A stretch of DNA of 64,000 nucleotides from Acidimicrobiia bacterium. Its GTDB lineage: Bacteria; Actinomycetota; Acidimicrobiia; Spongiisociales; UBA11373. Positions 36,577 to 45,503 of the stretch are shown here, in pieces. The notes under the pieces were generated by a model, which made no database searches, had not been told where the DNA came from, and saw only the letters and a program-made list of their open reading frames with translations. The stretch is from contig JBBDMM010000016.1 in the NCBI GenBank assembly GCA_040878325.1, positions 132,413-196,412 of the forward strand, read 5' to 3'. The position numbers were made by a program, and so were the translations under genes. Position 1 is the first letter of the stretch. Each line of letters starts with the position of its first letter.

Positions 36577-36894
36577 TCAGGGAGTGAGCAGTTCCAGGGC
36601 CCTCCGAAAGTGAGCCAGCCCCTCGACTTGCTTGATGAACGCCGGAGTCTTGTTGAACCGATCGGCAATCTCGGCGTGGCTCGCACCCGAGCCGCGGAAG
36701 GAGAGCACCCGGTTCTCGAGCGCCCGCGACTTGAGGTTTGGTGGCGGCCCGCTGCGAGGAATTGCCGACCATTCGATGATCCGACCGATATGGTCCGGGC
36801 TCCGCCGGAAGGCCGCCCCGATGTCTTCGAGACTATGGCCGTCGGCCCGCATCGCGAGCACCCGCCGCTCGACTGGCCGCAAGTGATCGTGCAT
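36577..36894 (-). CDS. Small protein with two helix-turn-helix motifs
   Basis: From the ATG at 36894 (MHDHLRPVERRVLAMRADGH), with GGAGGCACGAA just upstream, it has 105 residues. The first half, RRVLAMRADGHSLEDIGAAF then RRSPDHIGRIIEW, resembles sigma region 4/LuxR-type HTH. The second, ENRVLSFRGSGASHAEIADR then FNKTPAFIKQVEG, looks like a second copy. It may be a DNA-binding regulator. The reading frame is open far upstream but the part beyond 36894 overlaps other genes. It is followed two bases later by the lipoprotein gene. Confidence 0.7.
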   Translation of the reverse strand: MHDHLRPVERRVLAMRADGHSLEDIGAAFRRSPDHIGRIIEWSAIPRSGPPPNLKSRALENRVLSFRGSGASHAEIADRFNKTPAFIKQVEGLAHFRRALELLTP

Positions 36895-36950
36895 TTCGTG
36901 CCTCCCCTCCGTCTCAACCGTAGCGGCCCCGGCGGCCTCCGGGGGTCGGC

Positions 36951-37385
36951 TCAGAGAAGCAGCGCCGCAACCAATGCGTCGACGTCGTCGGTTCCCACCC
37001 GGAACACCCTTTCCGACCGGAGTTGTAGCTCGGCCGCGTCGCGCCCCCAGACGTTCCATAGAGCCCCGCGGCGGATCCACCGGATGCCGAGCCCGTGCCA
37101 CCACTCGTTCCGCACCGGCCGAACCGAGACGATGTCGGCCCGGGAAATGGTCTTGCGGGGCCAGCCGCGCCCGAAGTACACCCGGATCTGCTCGACGTCC
37201 ACCAGCACCGTGAGCATCGAGAAGGTGACCGTCACCCATGACAGGGCCACGAGGTAGACCGCGATCAGCAGCCACGCCCACAGCGGCGCCCCCTCCAGAA
37301 CAACACCCCCCAAGACGACCACCAACAGCGGGACCATGATCCAGTGCAGCAGGAAGGACCGCTGAGTGTGCTCGTAACGGTTCAC
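36951..37385 (-). CDS. Membrane protein with a bacterial PH-like domain
   Basis: The GTG at 37385 (VNRYEHTQRSFLLHW) overlaps the stop of the Rieske gene (GTGA). The 144 residues contain two adjacent membrane helices (about 11-50), then a beta-rich cytosolic part (LTVLVDVEQIRVYFGRGWP, ADIVSVRPVRNEWWHGLGIR, VFRVGTDDVDALVAALL). This matches small bPH-domain membrane proteins of unknown function. Coupling to the Rieske oxygenase is clear from the overlap, but the link in function is not. Confidence 0.7.
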   Translation of the reverse strand: MNRYEHTQRSFLLHWIMVPLLVVVLGGVVLEGAPLWAWLLIAVYLVALSWVTVTFSMLTVLVDVEQIRVYFGRGWPRKTISRADIVSVRPVRNEWWHGLGIRWIRRGALWNVWGRDAAELQLRSERVFRVGTDDVDALVAALLL

Positions 37386-38383
37386 TCCACGGCCTCTTGT
37401 AGCCGCGCCTGGAACCAACCGAGCGCCCCCTCGTGCTTGACACTCAGCGGGCCGGATTGGTAGATCCCGGCGTCGAGGTTCCGCTGCACCGCCTCGCAGA
37501 TCGCCTGATCCTGATCGAGGGTGACTCCCGAGATCTTCACCGCCTCCTCATTGGCGGGGTCGTCGGGATCGCGGAAGAAGTACTCGTAGACCACCCGGGT
37601 GCGGTGAGGGCCGTCGGGGAGGATCCGCTCGACGTTCATGCCGTCGGCATAGACGTTGAGGGCGAGGTTTGGGTAGCGGAACAACCAGCGACCGGCGTTC
37701 ACCGCCCCGTCTCGTGCCGGAGCCGAATGGAGGCAATACCCGCCATCGGCGAATACCTCCACCGAGTAGCGCCGCAGGTCGATTTCCCGGCTGAGCTCGG
37801 GATGCACGATGGGGATGTGATAGCCCTCGAGGTAGTTGTCGACATACGTCTTCCAGTTGCAGGCGAGGACCCGCGTCTGCTCGTGGGTGAATTCGAACTC
37901 CTCCATCGGGAACTCGGCGCATTGATCGGCGAAACCGCCGAGTGCCTCGCTCAGGGGCGGGGCGCCCGGGTCGAGACAGACCCAGATGAGATTCCGCCAC
38001 TGTTCCACCCGGATCGGCGGTAGGCCCAGCCCGGCGGGGGGCGGCTCATCCCCGAAGTCCCGGGGGTTGCGCAACGAGCCGTCCCAGTCGTAGGCCCACC
38101 CGTGATATCGGCACACCAGGTTCCCCGCCGACCCGTGACCGTCGGGCACGATGGGTCCCGCGCGGTGGGCGCATACGTTGTGAAATCCTCGCAACGACCC
38201 GTCCGGGGCGACGACGACGAAGATCGGCCAGCCGGCGATCGTGGATGCCACGAAGCGGCCCGGCGCAGAAAGCCGGGCGGACGGGGCGAACACCAACCAC
38301 TCCCGCGCCCATACGGCGAGACGCTCACGTTCATGGACCCCGGCATCCCCGTACCACGACGCCGGAAGGGCATAAACCGTCAC
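37382..38383 (-). CDS. Rieske non-heme iron oxygenase, alpha subunit
   Basis: This 333-residue protein has a Rieske [2Fe-2S] domain with Cys71/His73 (NVCAHRAG) and Cys91/His94 (CRYHGW). The catalytic domain's mononuclear iron site includes VDNYLEGYHIPIVHPEL (His189, His194). The closest types by layout are choline/carnitine/betaine monooxygenases and similar demethylases. A reductase partner is not in the window. The start is the ATG at 38383. Confidence 0.92.
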   Translation of the reverse strand: MTVYALPASWYGDAGVHERERLAVWAREWLVFAPSARLSAPGRFVASTIAGWPIFVVVAPDGSLRGFHNVCAHRAGPIVPDGHGSAGNLVCRYHGWAYDWDGSLRNPRDFGDEPPPAGLGLPPIRVEQWRNLIWVCLDPGAPPLSEALGGFADQCAEFPMEEFEFTHEQTRVLACNWKTYVDNYLEGYHIPIVHPELSREIDLRRYSVEVFADGGYCLHSAPARDGAVNAGRWLFRYPNLALNVYADGMNVERILPDGPHRTRVVYEYFFRDPDDPANEEAVKISGVTLDQDQAICEAVQRNLDAGIYQSGPLSVKHEGALGWFQARLQEAVE

Positions 38384-38434
38384 ATTTCTCCTTCGGGTGA
38401 TGTCATTCTGCCCATTTCGCGGAGGCGGAGCCCC

Positions 38435-39610
38435 TCAGTGCTCCCCGACCGACCGCGGGCCTGGCCGGGATACCGACCGGCTGTCGACGATCTTGGCGGC
38501 GACGGGGCCGACCACCGCCGTGACCAGCACGTACCCGACGGCCAGCAGGCCGAGGCGTTCATCGACCCCGGCGGCCAGTCCGAGGCCCGCGATCACGATC
38601 GAGAACTCGCCGCGCGCCACCAGCAGCACCCCGGCACGGAGTCGCGCCGACCGGCCCGCGCCGACCCGGGCAGCCGCCCACCAACCCACGAGGAGCTTGG
38701 TCACGGACGATGCCACCGCGAGCGCGAGTACCGCGAAGGCAATCGGCGGGAGAGCGCGCGGGTCCGTCTGGATGCCGAAGAACACGAAGAAGACCGCAGC
38801 GAACAGGTCACGGAGGGGGGCCAACAGGGTCCGGGCGCGCCCGACGGCCTCGCCGGAGACCCCGATCCCAACCAGAAATGCCCCGACTGCTGCCGAGACA
38901 CTGAGGCGCTCGGCCGCTCCGGCGACAAGCAGGGTGATGCCGAGCAGGGTGAGCAGGTTCACCTCATCGGAAGACGAGAACATTGCCCGGCTGATCCGAT
39001 CGCCGTGACGAGCGCCGATCGCCAGGATCAGCGCGACGGCCACCAGGGCAGCCGTCGCCGCCAGGACGACGCCGCTGAACTCACCGCCGATGGCGATGGC
39101 ACCGAGCACGGGCAGTAGCACGGCCATCGCCAGGTCTTCGAAGACAAGCAACGAGAGCACAGCCGGCGTTTCGCGGTTGGCAAGCCACCCGAGATCGGAG
39201 ATCAACTTGGCGATGACGCCCGATGATGAGATGTAGGTGACCCCGCCGAGGAACAACGCACCAGTGGGCCCGAGGCCCAGCACCAACCCGCCGATGAGAC
39301 CGGGGGCGGCATTGATCGCGAGGTCGGTGAACCCGACCGGGGCGGTCGACCTAACGCTCGACACCAGCTCGCGGCCGGTGAATTCGAGCCCGAGCATCAG
39401 GAGGAGCAGCACCACCCCGATCTCGGCGCCGATCTCGATGAAGTCCTCAGAGATGACGATCGGGGCAATCCCCCCATCGCCGATGGCGAGGCCGCCGATC
39501 AGGTAGAGCGGGATCGGGGAGAATCCGAACCGGGCGGCGAGTCGGCCCAGCAACCCGAGGCCGAGGACGATTCCCCCCAGCTCGAGTAAGAGGAGTGCCC
39601 CCTCGTGCAC
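38435..39610 (-). CDS. CPA2-family K+/H+ antiporter membrane subunit
   Basis: The 391-residue protein has about 11-12 membrane helices in KefB/KhtU fashion: LLELGGIVLGLGLLGRLA, then FLGGVTYISSSGVIAKLISDL and LLSLLVFEDLAMAVLLPVLG (the functional acidic helix). It has no cytosolic RCK domain of its own. The regulatory subunit gene ends three bases upstream of its start, which matches KhtT-KhtU pairs that export K+ under alkaline or stress conditions. Confidence 0.9.
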   Translation of the reverse strand: MHEGALLLLELGGIVLGLGLLGRLAARFGFSPIPLYLIGGLAIGDGGIAPIVISEDFIEIGAEIGVVLLLLMLGLEFTGRELVSSVRSTAPVGFTDLAINAAPGLIGGLVLGLGPTGALFLGGVTYISSSGVIAKLISDLGWLANRETPAVLSLLVFEDLAMAVLLPVLGAIAIGGEFSGVVLAATAALVAVALILAIGARHGDRISRAMFSSSDEVNLLTLLGITLLVAGAAERLSVSAAVGAFLVGIGVSGEAVGRARTLLAPLRDLFAAVFFVFFGIQTDPRALPPIAFAVLALAVASSVTKLLVGWWAAARVGAGRSARLRAGVLLVARGEFSIVIAGLGLAAGVDERLGLLAVGYVLVTAVVGPVAAKIVDSRSVSRPGPRSVGEH

Positions 39611-39612
39611 CT

Positions 39613-40098
39613 TCAGCCCGACCGAAGAATCTCGCGGACGCCGGAGATGCCCTCGGAGGTGCCGACCACGACGAGCACATCGTCGGCCTCCATCCGGAAC
39701 TCGGGTCCGGGGGCCGGATGAGGGTCCTCACCGCGGAGCACCGCAACGACGGAGACACCGGTGCGAGTTCGGATGCGAGCATCGCCGATGGTTCGCCCCA
39801 CGTACTTGGCGTGCGGGTCGATGGTCAGCCAGTCGATCGCCAACCCCTCGATCTGATGCTGCAGTTGGGAGAGGTTCTCCACCACACGAGACCCACCGAG
39901 GAGGTCGACGAGGTCATGGGCCTCGTCGTCGGAGAGATCCAGTGTCACGATCGGGGTGTCGGGATCGTGTTCTGGGCACACGAACACCTCGCGCCGCCCG
40001 GAGCGATGATGGATGACTCCGATCCGCCTGCCGTCCCCGGTGGTGAACTCGAACCGGGTTCCGACCCCGGGCAGGTTGGTTCTCTCGATTTCCGTCAA
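39613..40098 (-). CDS. KhtT-like TrkA-C regulatory subunit of the K+/H+ antiporter
   Basis: This 161-residue soluble protein has an N-terminal KhtT-type domain (TEIERTNLPGVGTRFEFTTGDGRR) and a C-terminal TrkA-C domain (about 78-160: EGLAIDWLTIDPHAKYVGRT, GVSVVAVLRGED, ADDVLVVVGTSEGISGV). TrkA-C domains bind small ligands such as c-di-AMP or nucleotides to gate transport. It lies just upstream of the antiporter gene in the same operon. Confidence 0.9.
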   Translation of the reverse strand: MTEIERTNLPGVGTRFEFTTGDGRRIGVIHHRSGRREVFVCPEHDPDTPIVTLDLSDDEAHDLVDLLGGSRVVENLSQLQHQIEGLAIDWLTIDPHAKYVGRTIGDARIRTRTGVSVVAVLRGEDPHPAPGPEFRMEADDVLVVVGTSEGISGVREILRSG

Positions 40099-40164
40099 GG
40101 GGGACCTCCGGCGTCGCCTGGCTGCCCGATTATGGCGACTCGGCGATGTCCCCGTGGCCGCCGT

Positions 40165-40635
40165 TCAGGCCAATGAGCCTCGGACCTCGGCTCCACCTTC
40201 ATCGAGATCCGCAATGACCCGGTCAACGAAGTCCTTGACGCTGCTCTCGGCGAAGCGATGGAGCAGCGTCCGGTCGAGCACCTGGCCGACGATTCCGAGG
40301 GGAGGCTTGTAGGTGCCCTGGAACGTCACCTGGGTGAGGTCGGGCCCCATCGCGGCGACGGACAACTCGGCCTCCATCGTCGGAAAGAGGGCTGGGGAGC
40401 CGGTAGCCCACCATGAGAGCGGCACGGTGGTCGAGTCCGACCGATGGATCGGTTCGCCCATCTCGAGGGTCACGGTCTTGGCGACCATGCCGGGGCCGCT
40501 GAGGGTGGCCATCAGGGCTTCGCCGTGGCGATACGCGACGCCAGCCGACCGGGAGAGACCACTCCTCAGCGCCATTAGGTCGTGTGACACATCGGTGAAC
40601 GGTCGAGCGACGAGGCCGAAGTACTGGACGAACAT
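40165..40635 (-). CDS. SRPBCC-like protein
   Basis: From the ATG at 40635 (MFVQYFGLVARPFTDVSHDLM), 156 residues show the START/SRPBCC-like pattern of long strands with a final helix: MVAKTVTLEMGEPIHRSDST, VPLSWWATGSPALFP, LTQVTFQGTYKPPLG and a helix FAESSVKDFVDRVIADLDEG. Such proteins bind lipids or small hydrophobic ligands; no specific role can be read. It is divergent from the ferritin-like gene. Part of the frame upstream to 40677 is not used. Confidence 0.72.
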   Translation of the reverse strand: MFVQYFGLVARPFTDVSHDLMALRSGLSRSAGVAYRHGEALMATLSGPGMVAKTVTLEMGEPIHRSDSTTVPLSWWATGSPALFPTMEAELSVAAMGPDLTQVTFQGTYKPPLGIVGQVLDRTLLHRFAESSVKDFVDRVIADLDEGGAEVRGSLA

Positions 40636-40761
40636 GTGGCAAGTCCAGCGGTTGTCACCCCGCCTCGATAGGGCCATAGGTCAGCACGCCGGTCCCAACA
40701 TGTTTCCCTGCGAAGCGGCCATGGGTACGTAACCGCACCCGACCGAAAAGGAGCGAGGCGT

Positions 40762-41352
40762 ATGAACCGGCAACATTTGGATGAGCTTTTGTATCAGGCG
40801 ATCGAGACCGAGCTGGGAGGCGAGAAGCTGTATCGAGCCGCCATCGCCAGTGCGGTGAATACTGATCTGGCCAAAGAGTGGAAGACGTATCTGGAAGAGA
40901 CCCTGCAACACCAGGAGATTCTCCGCAGCATCTTCAAAGTGGCCGGACTCGACGTCGACACCGAGACGATCGGAAGACTGGCCGTGCGAGCCAAGGGTAC
41001 GGCGCTGGTGGCCGCGGTCAAGGCCGCCCGATTGGCCGATCCCCGCATCGGTGAGCTGGTTGCCGCGGAGTCGGTGGTGGAAGCCGAGTCGAAGGACCAC
41101 CAGAACTGGGAGCTTCTCGGCAGGATGGCCGAACATGTCGACGGCGCGCTCGGTGATGCGTTGCGCGAGGCCTACGACGAGGTCGGCGAACAGGAGGCCG
41201 AGCACCTCTTTCACACGATGGGTTGGGCGCGCGAGCTATGGCTCGACTATCTCGGCGTGCCGGCCGTGCTCCCGCCACCGGAAGAGCAGAAGAGCGTCAA
41301 GACCCAGATCGGCGCCGGCCGCGCCGAGAAGGCCCGCGAGGACTACCTCTGA
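40762..41352 (+). CDS. Ferritin-like four-helix protein
   Basis: This 196-residue all-helical protein has a strong ribosome site (AAAAGGAGCGAGG). Helices contain ExxH-type pairs: LYQAIETELGGEKLYRAAI, LEETLQHQEILRSI, VVEAESKDHQNWELL and EVGEQEAEHLFHTM. These give the E...ExxH / E...ExxH pattern of ferritin-like di-iron or vestigial sites. It could store iron, protect DNA or be a rubrerythrin relative. The C-terminus KSVKTQIGAGRAEKAREDYL is basic and disordered-looking. Confidence 0.75.
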   Translation: MNRQHLDELLYQAIETELGGEKLYRAAIASAVNTDLAKEWKTYLEETLQHQEILRSIFKVAGLDVDTETIGRLAVRAKGTALVAAVKAARLADPRIGELVAAESVVEAESKDHQNWELLGRMAEHVDGALGDALREAYDEVGEQEAEHLFHTMGWARELWLDYLGVPAVLPPPEEQKSVKTQIGAGRAEKAREDYL

Positions 41353-41370
41353 CACGGCCCCGACCTTGCA

Positions 41371-42843
41371 TCACACCCTGGTCATTTGGGCGAGAAGACT
41401 GTCGACCGACACCGAAGCGAAGCTGGAGGATGTGTCGGATGCCCCGTAGGCGATGATGAGCCGGTCGCCGTGGATCAGCGACCCGCACGAATAGACCACG
41501 TTGGGCACGTATCCGTCGCGTTCCGCTTCTTCGGGCTCCAACAGGGGCTCATCGAGGCTTCCAATCACCCGGCTCGGATCGTCGAGGTCGAGCAGGATCG
41601 CCCCGAGGGTGTATCGACGCATCGGGCCCACGCCGTGGGTGATCGTCAGCCAACCAGCCTCGGTCTCCAGGGGCGATCCGGCATTGCCGATCTGCATCAA
41701 ATCCCATGGATGAGTGGGCACCTGGATCTGTTTCGACTCATTCCACACCCGGATGTCGTCGGACCGCATCAGGTAGTTGCTCTCGCCGTCTGATCGGCCC
41801 AGGGCGGCATATTTCCCACCGATGCGACGGGGAAAGATCGCCATCCCCTTGTTGCGCGCCTCCTTGCCGCCGATCGTGGCGATCCGGAAGGTCCGAAAGT
41901 CGGTCGTCTCGATCAGTTGCGGGAGAATCCGCAATCCATCGAAGGCGGTGTAGGTCGCGAAATATCGCATCGATTGGTCGGCTTCGACGAACGGCACAAA
42001 TCGAGCATCCTCCATACCCTGGCTCTCGGTCGGCCCGCTCGGAAACAGGACCCGCTCCGAGACGGTCGACTCCGCCGGGAAAGTGGTCTCGTAGTTCGAA
42101 GAAGCGAGCCAATGGAGCGAGTGGATGGCGGCGTCGGCCGCCTCTGGTTGGTGGGCTCCGCCGCGGAGATCGGCGCAAGCCCGGTCGAGGTCTTCGAGAG
42201 TGAACCAATCGTCGACCGAGTCGAGGATGCGCCCGACCAGACCCCCCAGCACCCCCATCTCGTCGAGCTTGGCCGCAAACGCTGCTCTTTGGAACGTGGG
42301 GGGCCGGCGGTCTCCAATGATCGGCGGCCCCGCAACATCCAGGTCGATAGCGCCGTCGGCGCCGACCGACCCGGTGCGGAACTCGATCGCCGATATGTGA
42401 CCCTCCCCGACCGCCCGGAGGCTGACGATCACCTCGAGGGACCCATCCGCAACGCTCCCCTGGTCGGGAGCCGGAACGATTGATGGATTGGTGAGGGCAG
42501 CACCCTCGAGGGAGTACTCGTGGACAAAGTACGCCCCGATGAGCATCCGAAACTCCTCCGGCACCCGAGCGACCTCCGGGACCGACGCGACCGCCGCCGC
42601 AAAACCCTGCATGAACACCTGGTCGAGGTCGGCGTGGCGCTCGGTGAAGCGGATCCTCAGGCGGTCGAGGGTGTCCCGCACCTCGGATGGGGAGAGGGCC
42701 GTGATGCGATCGATCATCCGTTCGGCACGGCTCTTCCCGGTGAATGGTGCCTGGTCGGAGATCAGGTACGGCTTGGCGATCAGTCGATGAGGATCGGGCC
42801 TGAGGGTCAGGGGCGATCTGACGACCGTGATGGCGGTCTTCAC
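41371..42843 (-). CDS. Glycoside hydrolase family 130-like glycosidase/phosphorylase
   Basis: The 490-residue protein has a five-bladed propeller pattern with GH130 features: MEDARFVPFVEADQSMRYFA, FPRRIGGKYAALGRSDGESN, GSPLETEAGWLTITHGVGPM, SLDEPLLEPEEAERDGYVPN and VVYSCGSLIHGDRLIIAYGA. GH130 enzymes are mannoside phosphorylases or hydrolases. The GTG start at 42843 overlaps the upstream gene's stop (GTGA), so it is in an operon with the toroid and glycosyltransferase genes. Confidence 0.87.
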   Translation of the reverse strand: MKTAITVVRSPLTLRPDPHRLIAKPYLISDQAPFTGKSRAERMIDRITALSPSEVRDTLDRLRIRFTERHADLDQVFMQGFAAAVASVPEVARVPEEFRMLIGAYFVHEYSLEGAALTNPSIVPAPDQGSVADGSLEVIVSLRAVGEGHISAIEFRTGSVGADGAIDLDVAGPPIIGDRRPPTFQRAAFAAKLDEMGVLGGLVGRILDSVDDWFTLEDLDRACADLRGGAHQPEAADAAIHSLHWLASSNYETTFPAESTVSERVLFPSGPTESQGMEDARFVPFVEADQSMRYFATYTAFDGLRILPQLIETTDFRTFRIATIGGKEARNKGMAIFPRRIGGKYAALGRSDGESNYLMRSDDIRVWNESKQIQVPTHPWDLMQIGNAGSPLETEAGWLTITHGVGPMRRYTLGAILLDLDDPSRVIGSLDEPLLEPEEAERDGYVPNVVYSCGSLIHGDRLIIAYGASDTSSSFASVSVDSLLAQMTRV

Positions 42844-43928
42844 CGAGCCGGCGCCCCCATCCCCCCCTGGGCCAATCGCGCCGCCACCTGAAGGATGGCT
42901 ATTCCAGCGAGTGTCGACTCGGCCCCGCGATTCTGGTTGACCCCGTACTCCATCAGGCCGTCACTGGTTGCCCCGGTGCCCGCATCGTAGAGGGCGAGGC
43001 CCAGGTCGTTGCGTCCGAGCAGCCAGTGAGCCGCACCGAGGGCTGGGAACTTCCACATTGGATCGCGAGTGATGCGCCAGGCGCGGAAGGAAGCATCGGC
43101 CAACGCCGCCGCCTCGATCGGCTGTTGGTCAAAGCCCGGTCGTGGCTCGCCGGGTGCCCACCCGGAGTGCGGGGTGAAGCTGAGATGCTCACCGTTGGTC
43201 TCGACACTCACCAGCCATTCGAGCAGCCGAAGGCCGGCCGCGATCAGGTGACCGCGACCGAGCGTCGCCCCCGCCGCGAGGAGCGCCTCAGGCAGACGCC
43301 CATTGTCGTAGGTGAGGCGGTCCTCGGGCCAGGGGATCCTCCTGCCGGCGGCATCCGCGATGACGCCCACCGTGCGCTCCAGCATCGCGGCGGCGACCGG
43401 GTGACCGGGCTGCGCGGCGATCATCTCGACCGCACCGAGGGCGGCGTAAGCGTTGGACCGCAGGTGCGGCGACTCGAAGAGATGACTGGATGCAAACGCG
43501 TCGGCCGCCGCCCGGCGGAGGGCGGGAGTGGGGCCCGAGCGGGCCGCCCTCCCCAGCGCCCACCAGGCTCTGCCTTGACTGTCGTCGCTACCGACGGTGT
43601 CGATCCAGACCCCATCGGCGTGCCGGCGATTGTGGAATCGGCCGAAGTCGATTCGGGAGTCGAGCACGAATCCGAGGTAGGTGGAGGCGAGATCGATCAG
43701 CTCGGTCGACCCGGACGCCTCCCGCAACACCACCAGCAACGCACGAGCGTTGTCGTCGGTGCAGAAGCCGTGCTCGGTGCGAGGGGACGACCCGAGGGCA
43801 TGCTCCCAAAGGCCGAGGTCAGTGGTGAGACGCCCTAGGTGGGCAAACGACGGCGCCGGCATTGCTGCCTGACCCGAGGAATCCCGCGATGGGACCCATG
43901 CCGCAATCCGGCCGGGGTCATCCGGCAT
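42840..43928 (-). CDS. Helical-toroid glycosidase-like protein of a sugar operon
   Basis: This 362-residue protein of unknown activity has an alpha/alpha toroid with repeated helix pairs: SPRTEHGFCTDDNARALLVV, DSQGRAWWALGRAARSG, HLRSNAYAALGAVEMIAA, YDNGRLPEALLAAGATLG and MEYGVNQNRGAESTLAGIAI. The CTDDNAR and YGVNQNRGAES motifs are conserved-looking active-site candidates. It overlaps the GT4 stop by 11 bases and the GH130 start by four, so all three are coupled. No signal peptide is visible. Confidence 0.75.
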   Translation of the reverse strand: MPDDPGRIAAWVPSRDSSGQAAMPAPSFAHLGRLTTDLGLWEHALGSSPRTEHGFCTDDNARALLVVLREASGSTELIDLASTYLGFVLDSRIDFGRFHNRRHADGVWIDTVGSDDSQGRAWWALGRAARSGPTPALRRAAADAFASSHLFESPHLRSNAYAALGAVEMIAAQPGHPVAAAMLERTVGVIADAAGRRIPWPEDRLTYDNGRLPEALLAAGATLGRGHLIAAGLRLLEWLVSVETNGEHLSFTPHSGWAPGEPRPGFDQQPIEAAALADASFRAWRITRDPMWKFPALGAAHWLLGRNDLGLALYDAGTGATSDGLMEYGVNQNRGAESTLAGIAILQVAARLAQGGMGAPAR

Positions 43929-45102
43929 GCGGCACCGCCGACGAATCGGAGATCGTGCCGGCCTTCCTCGTCGCGATAGTCCCCATCATCGCTCCGAACC
44001 GACGGCCGATCTCGGGCCAGTACCACCGGGCGGCGAGACGCTGGGCCTCCCGGGCCATCGCGGACCGCAGGGAGCGATCCGTGGCGAGTCTCCGAATGGC
44101 TGCGGCCAATGCCGCGACGTCCTGGTGCGGCACGACGATCCCGGCGCCGTCCGTGAGCAGGTCGACGGCATGAGGAAAGGCGGTGGCGATGACGGGCTTC
44201 GAAGCGGCAACTGCCTCGACCAGTACGCCTGACGTCAACTGCTCCACAGATTCGTAGGGAAGAACCACGAAGTCGGCCCGGCGGACGAGACGGGCGAGCG
44301 TATCGCGGTCGAGGTAGCGATCGTCGAACTCGACCACATCCTCGAGCCCATTCGCCTTCACCAGTTCGATGAGGGACTCGCGATAGGTCTCACCGGCCGA
44401 CTCCCGAACCCGGGGGTGGGTGGCGCCCACGATCAGATAGCGGGGCCGCGGCTCGAGGTCGACCAGACCCGCGAAAGCGGCGATTGCAGACTCCAAACCC
44501 TTTCCGGGACCGATGAGGCCCCAGGTGAGGACCAGGGGGCGATTCCCCTCCACCAGGGAAGGGCCGCCAAACCGCGGGTGTACCCCGTGGGGGATGGTCT
44601 CGACCCGCGATGCGTCGATCCCGTAGCGGTTGGTGAGCCGTTCGGCGGCGATGGGGCTCATGACGATGAGCCGATCGGCGGCAACGCCAAGATGTTCGAC
44701 GATCCGCTGCTGCGCAGCCGTCGGGCGGTCGAGCACGGTGTGGAAGGTCACGGCCGTGGGCACGGTGAGGCCGTCGATGAGTTCGACCACCTCATCGCCA
44801 TCGGGGCCCCCGAAGATCCCGAATTCGTGTTGGATCGAAACCGTGTCGAACCCGTTGAGCACCCGCAGCGCCTGATCCAGCGAATGCCGGTCGCCGACCC
44901 GGTGGTGGTAGGCGACGTCGGCCGACGTGGAGATTGCGGCGGCTGAGGCGAGGTCGACCACGCCGAGACCCTCCCGCGAGGAGCGGTCGCTGGCGATGCC
45001 GTCGAGCAGTGCGGCCGTATAGCTGGCGATTCCGCAAGCGGTCGGCGGGTAGGTGCTGACGAACCCGATGGATACGGGGGTGCTTATGACGACTCCAATC
45101 AA
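43918..45102 (-). CDS. Glycosyltransferase family 4
   Basis: This 394-residue GT-B enzyme opens with the nucleotide-free domain TYPPTACGIASYTAALLDGI and has a C-terminal donor-binding half (LVLTWGLIGPGKGLESAIAA, YLIVGATHPRV, ADFVVLPYESVEQLTSGVLV, EAVAASKPVIAT). GT4 enzymes transfer sugars from nucleotide or lipid donors, with retention. The frame needs a TTG start at 45102, so the true start is uncertain. It is the first gene of the GT4-toroid-GH130 operon. Confidence 0.85.
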   Translation of the reverse strand: MIGVVISTPVSIGFVSTYPPTACGIASYTAALLDGIASDRSSREGLGVVDLASAAAISTSADVAYHHRVGDRHSLDQALRVLNGFDTVSIQHEFGIFGGPDGDEVVELIDGLTVPTAVTFHTVLDRPTAAQQRIVEHLGVAADRLIVMSPIAAERLTNRYGIDASRVETIPHGVHPRFGGPSLVEGNRPLVLTWGLIGPGKGLESAIAAFAGLVDLEPRPRYLIVGATHPRVRESAGETYRESLIELVKANGLEDVVEFDDRYLDRDTLARLVRRADFVVLPYESVEQLTSGVLVEAVAASKPVIATAFPHAVDLLTDGAGIVVPHQDVAALAAAIRRLATDRSLRSAMAREAQRLAARWYWPEIGRRFGAMMGTIATRKAGTISDSSAVPHAG

Positions 45103-45503
45103 GAATGGCTCGGGTTACCAACCATCGACGATGACGGGCACGAGTGTCTGATCGGAAGAACTCCCCCGCAGGACCGATCGGCAAACCCGGCCGCCGGTTC
45201 CCTCATTGTACCGGTGCCGGCCGGACTGTCCGCCGGCCACGGGGCCACGGGGGGATGGGCGCCCACAGAAATGCCCATCGCAATCGGGATTCGGGTTTGC
45301 GGACGGGGGCGGCTATGCTCTCCTTCAACAGTGCACGCCTGATGCGTGCTGCGCCTCCCTTCTCCTTTCCTACCGTCGGGTGAAGCGGCCATTGGGCCCA
45401 GCAAAGATGCTCACCCGGTTTCGGTCGGTTGTGACCTCCGGCTTCGCACCACATGGGGCGCAACGACGATCGACGGTTCAACGCTTCAAGAGGAGCAAAG
45501 ACA
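45103..45503 (+). other. 400-base gap and structured leader of the RRM gene
   Basis: No coding sequence is convincing. A hairpin at 45216-45237 (GCCGG/CCGGC with inner CGGA/TCCG) and a second at 45377-45417 (CGGGTGA with TCACCCG, enclosing GGCC-ATTG-GGCC) lie in what is probably the shared upstream region of the GT4 gene (minus strand) and the long leader of the RRM gene. TATGCT near 45313 is a possible -10 element for the latter. Long leaders are common on cold-responsive RNA-binding protein genes; here that is only suggested. Confidence 0.35.
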
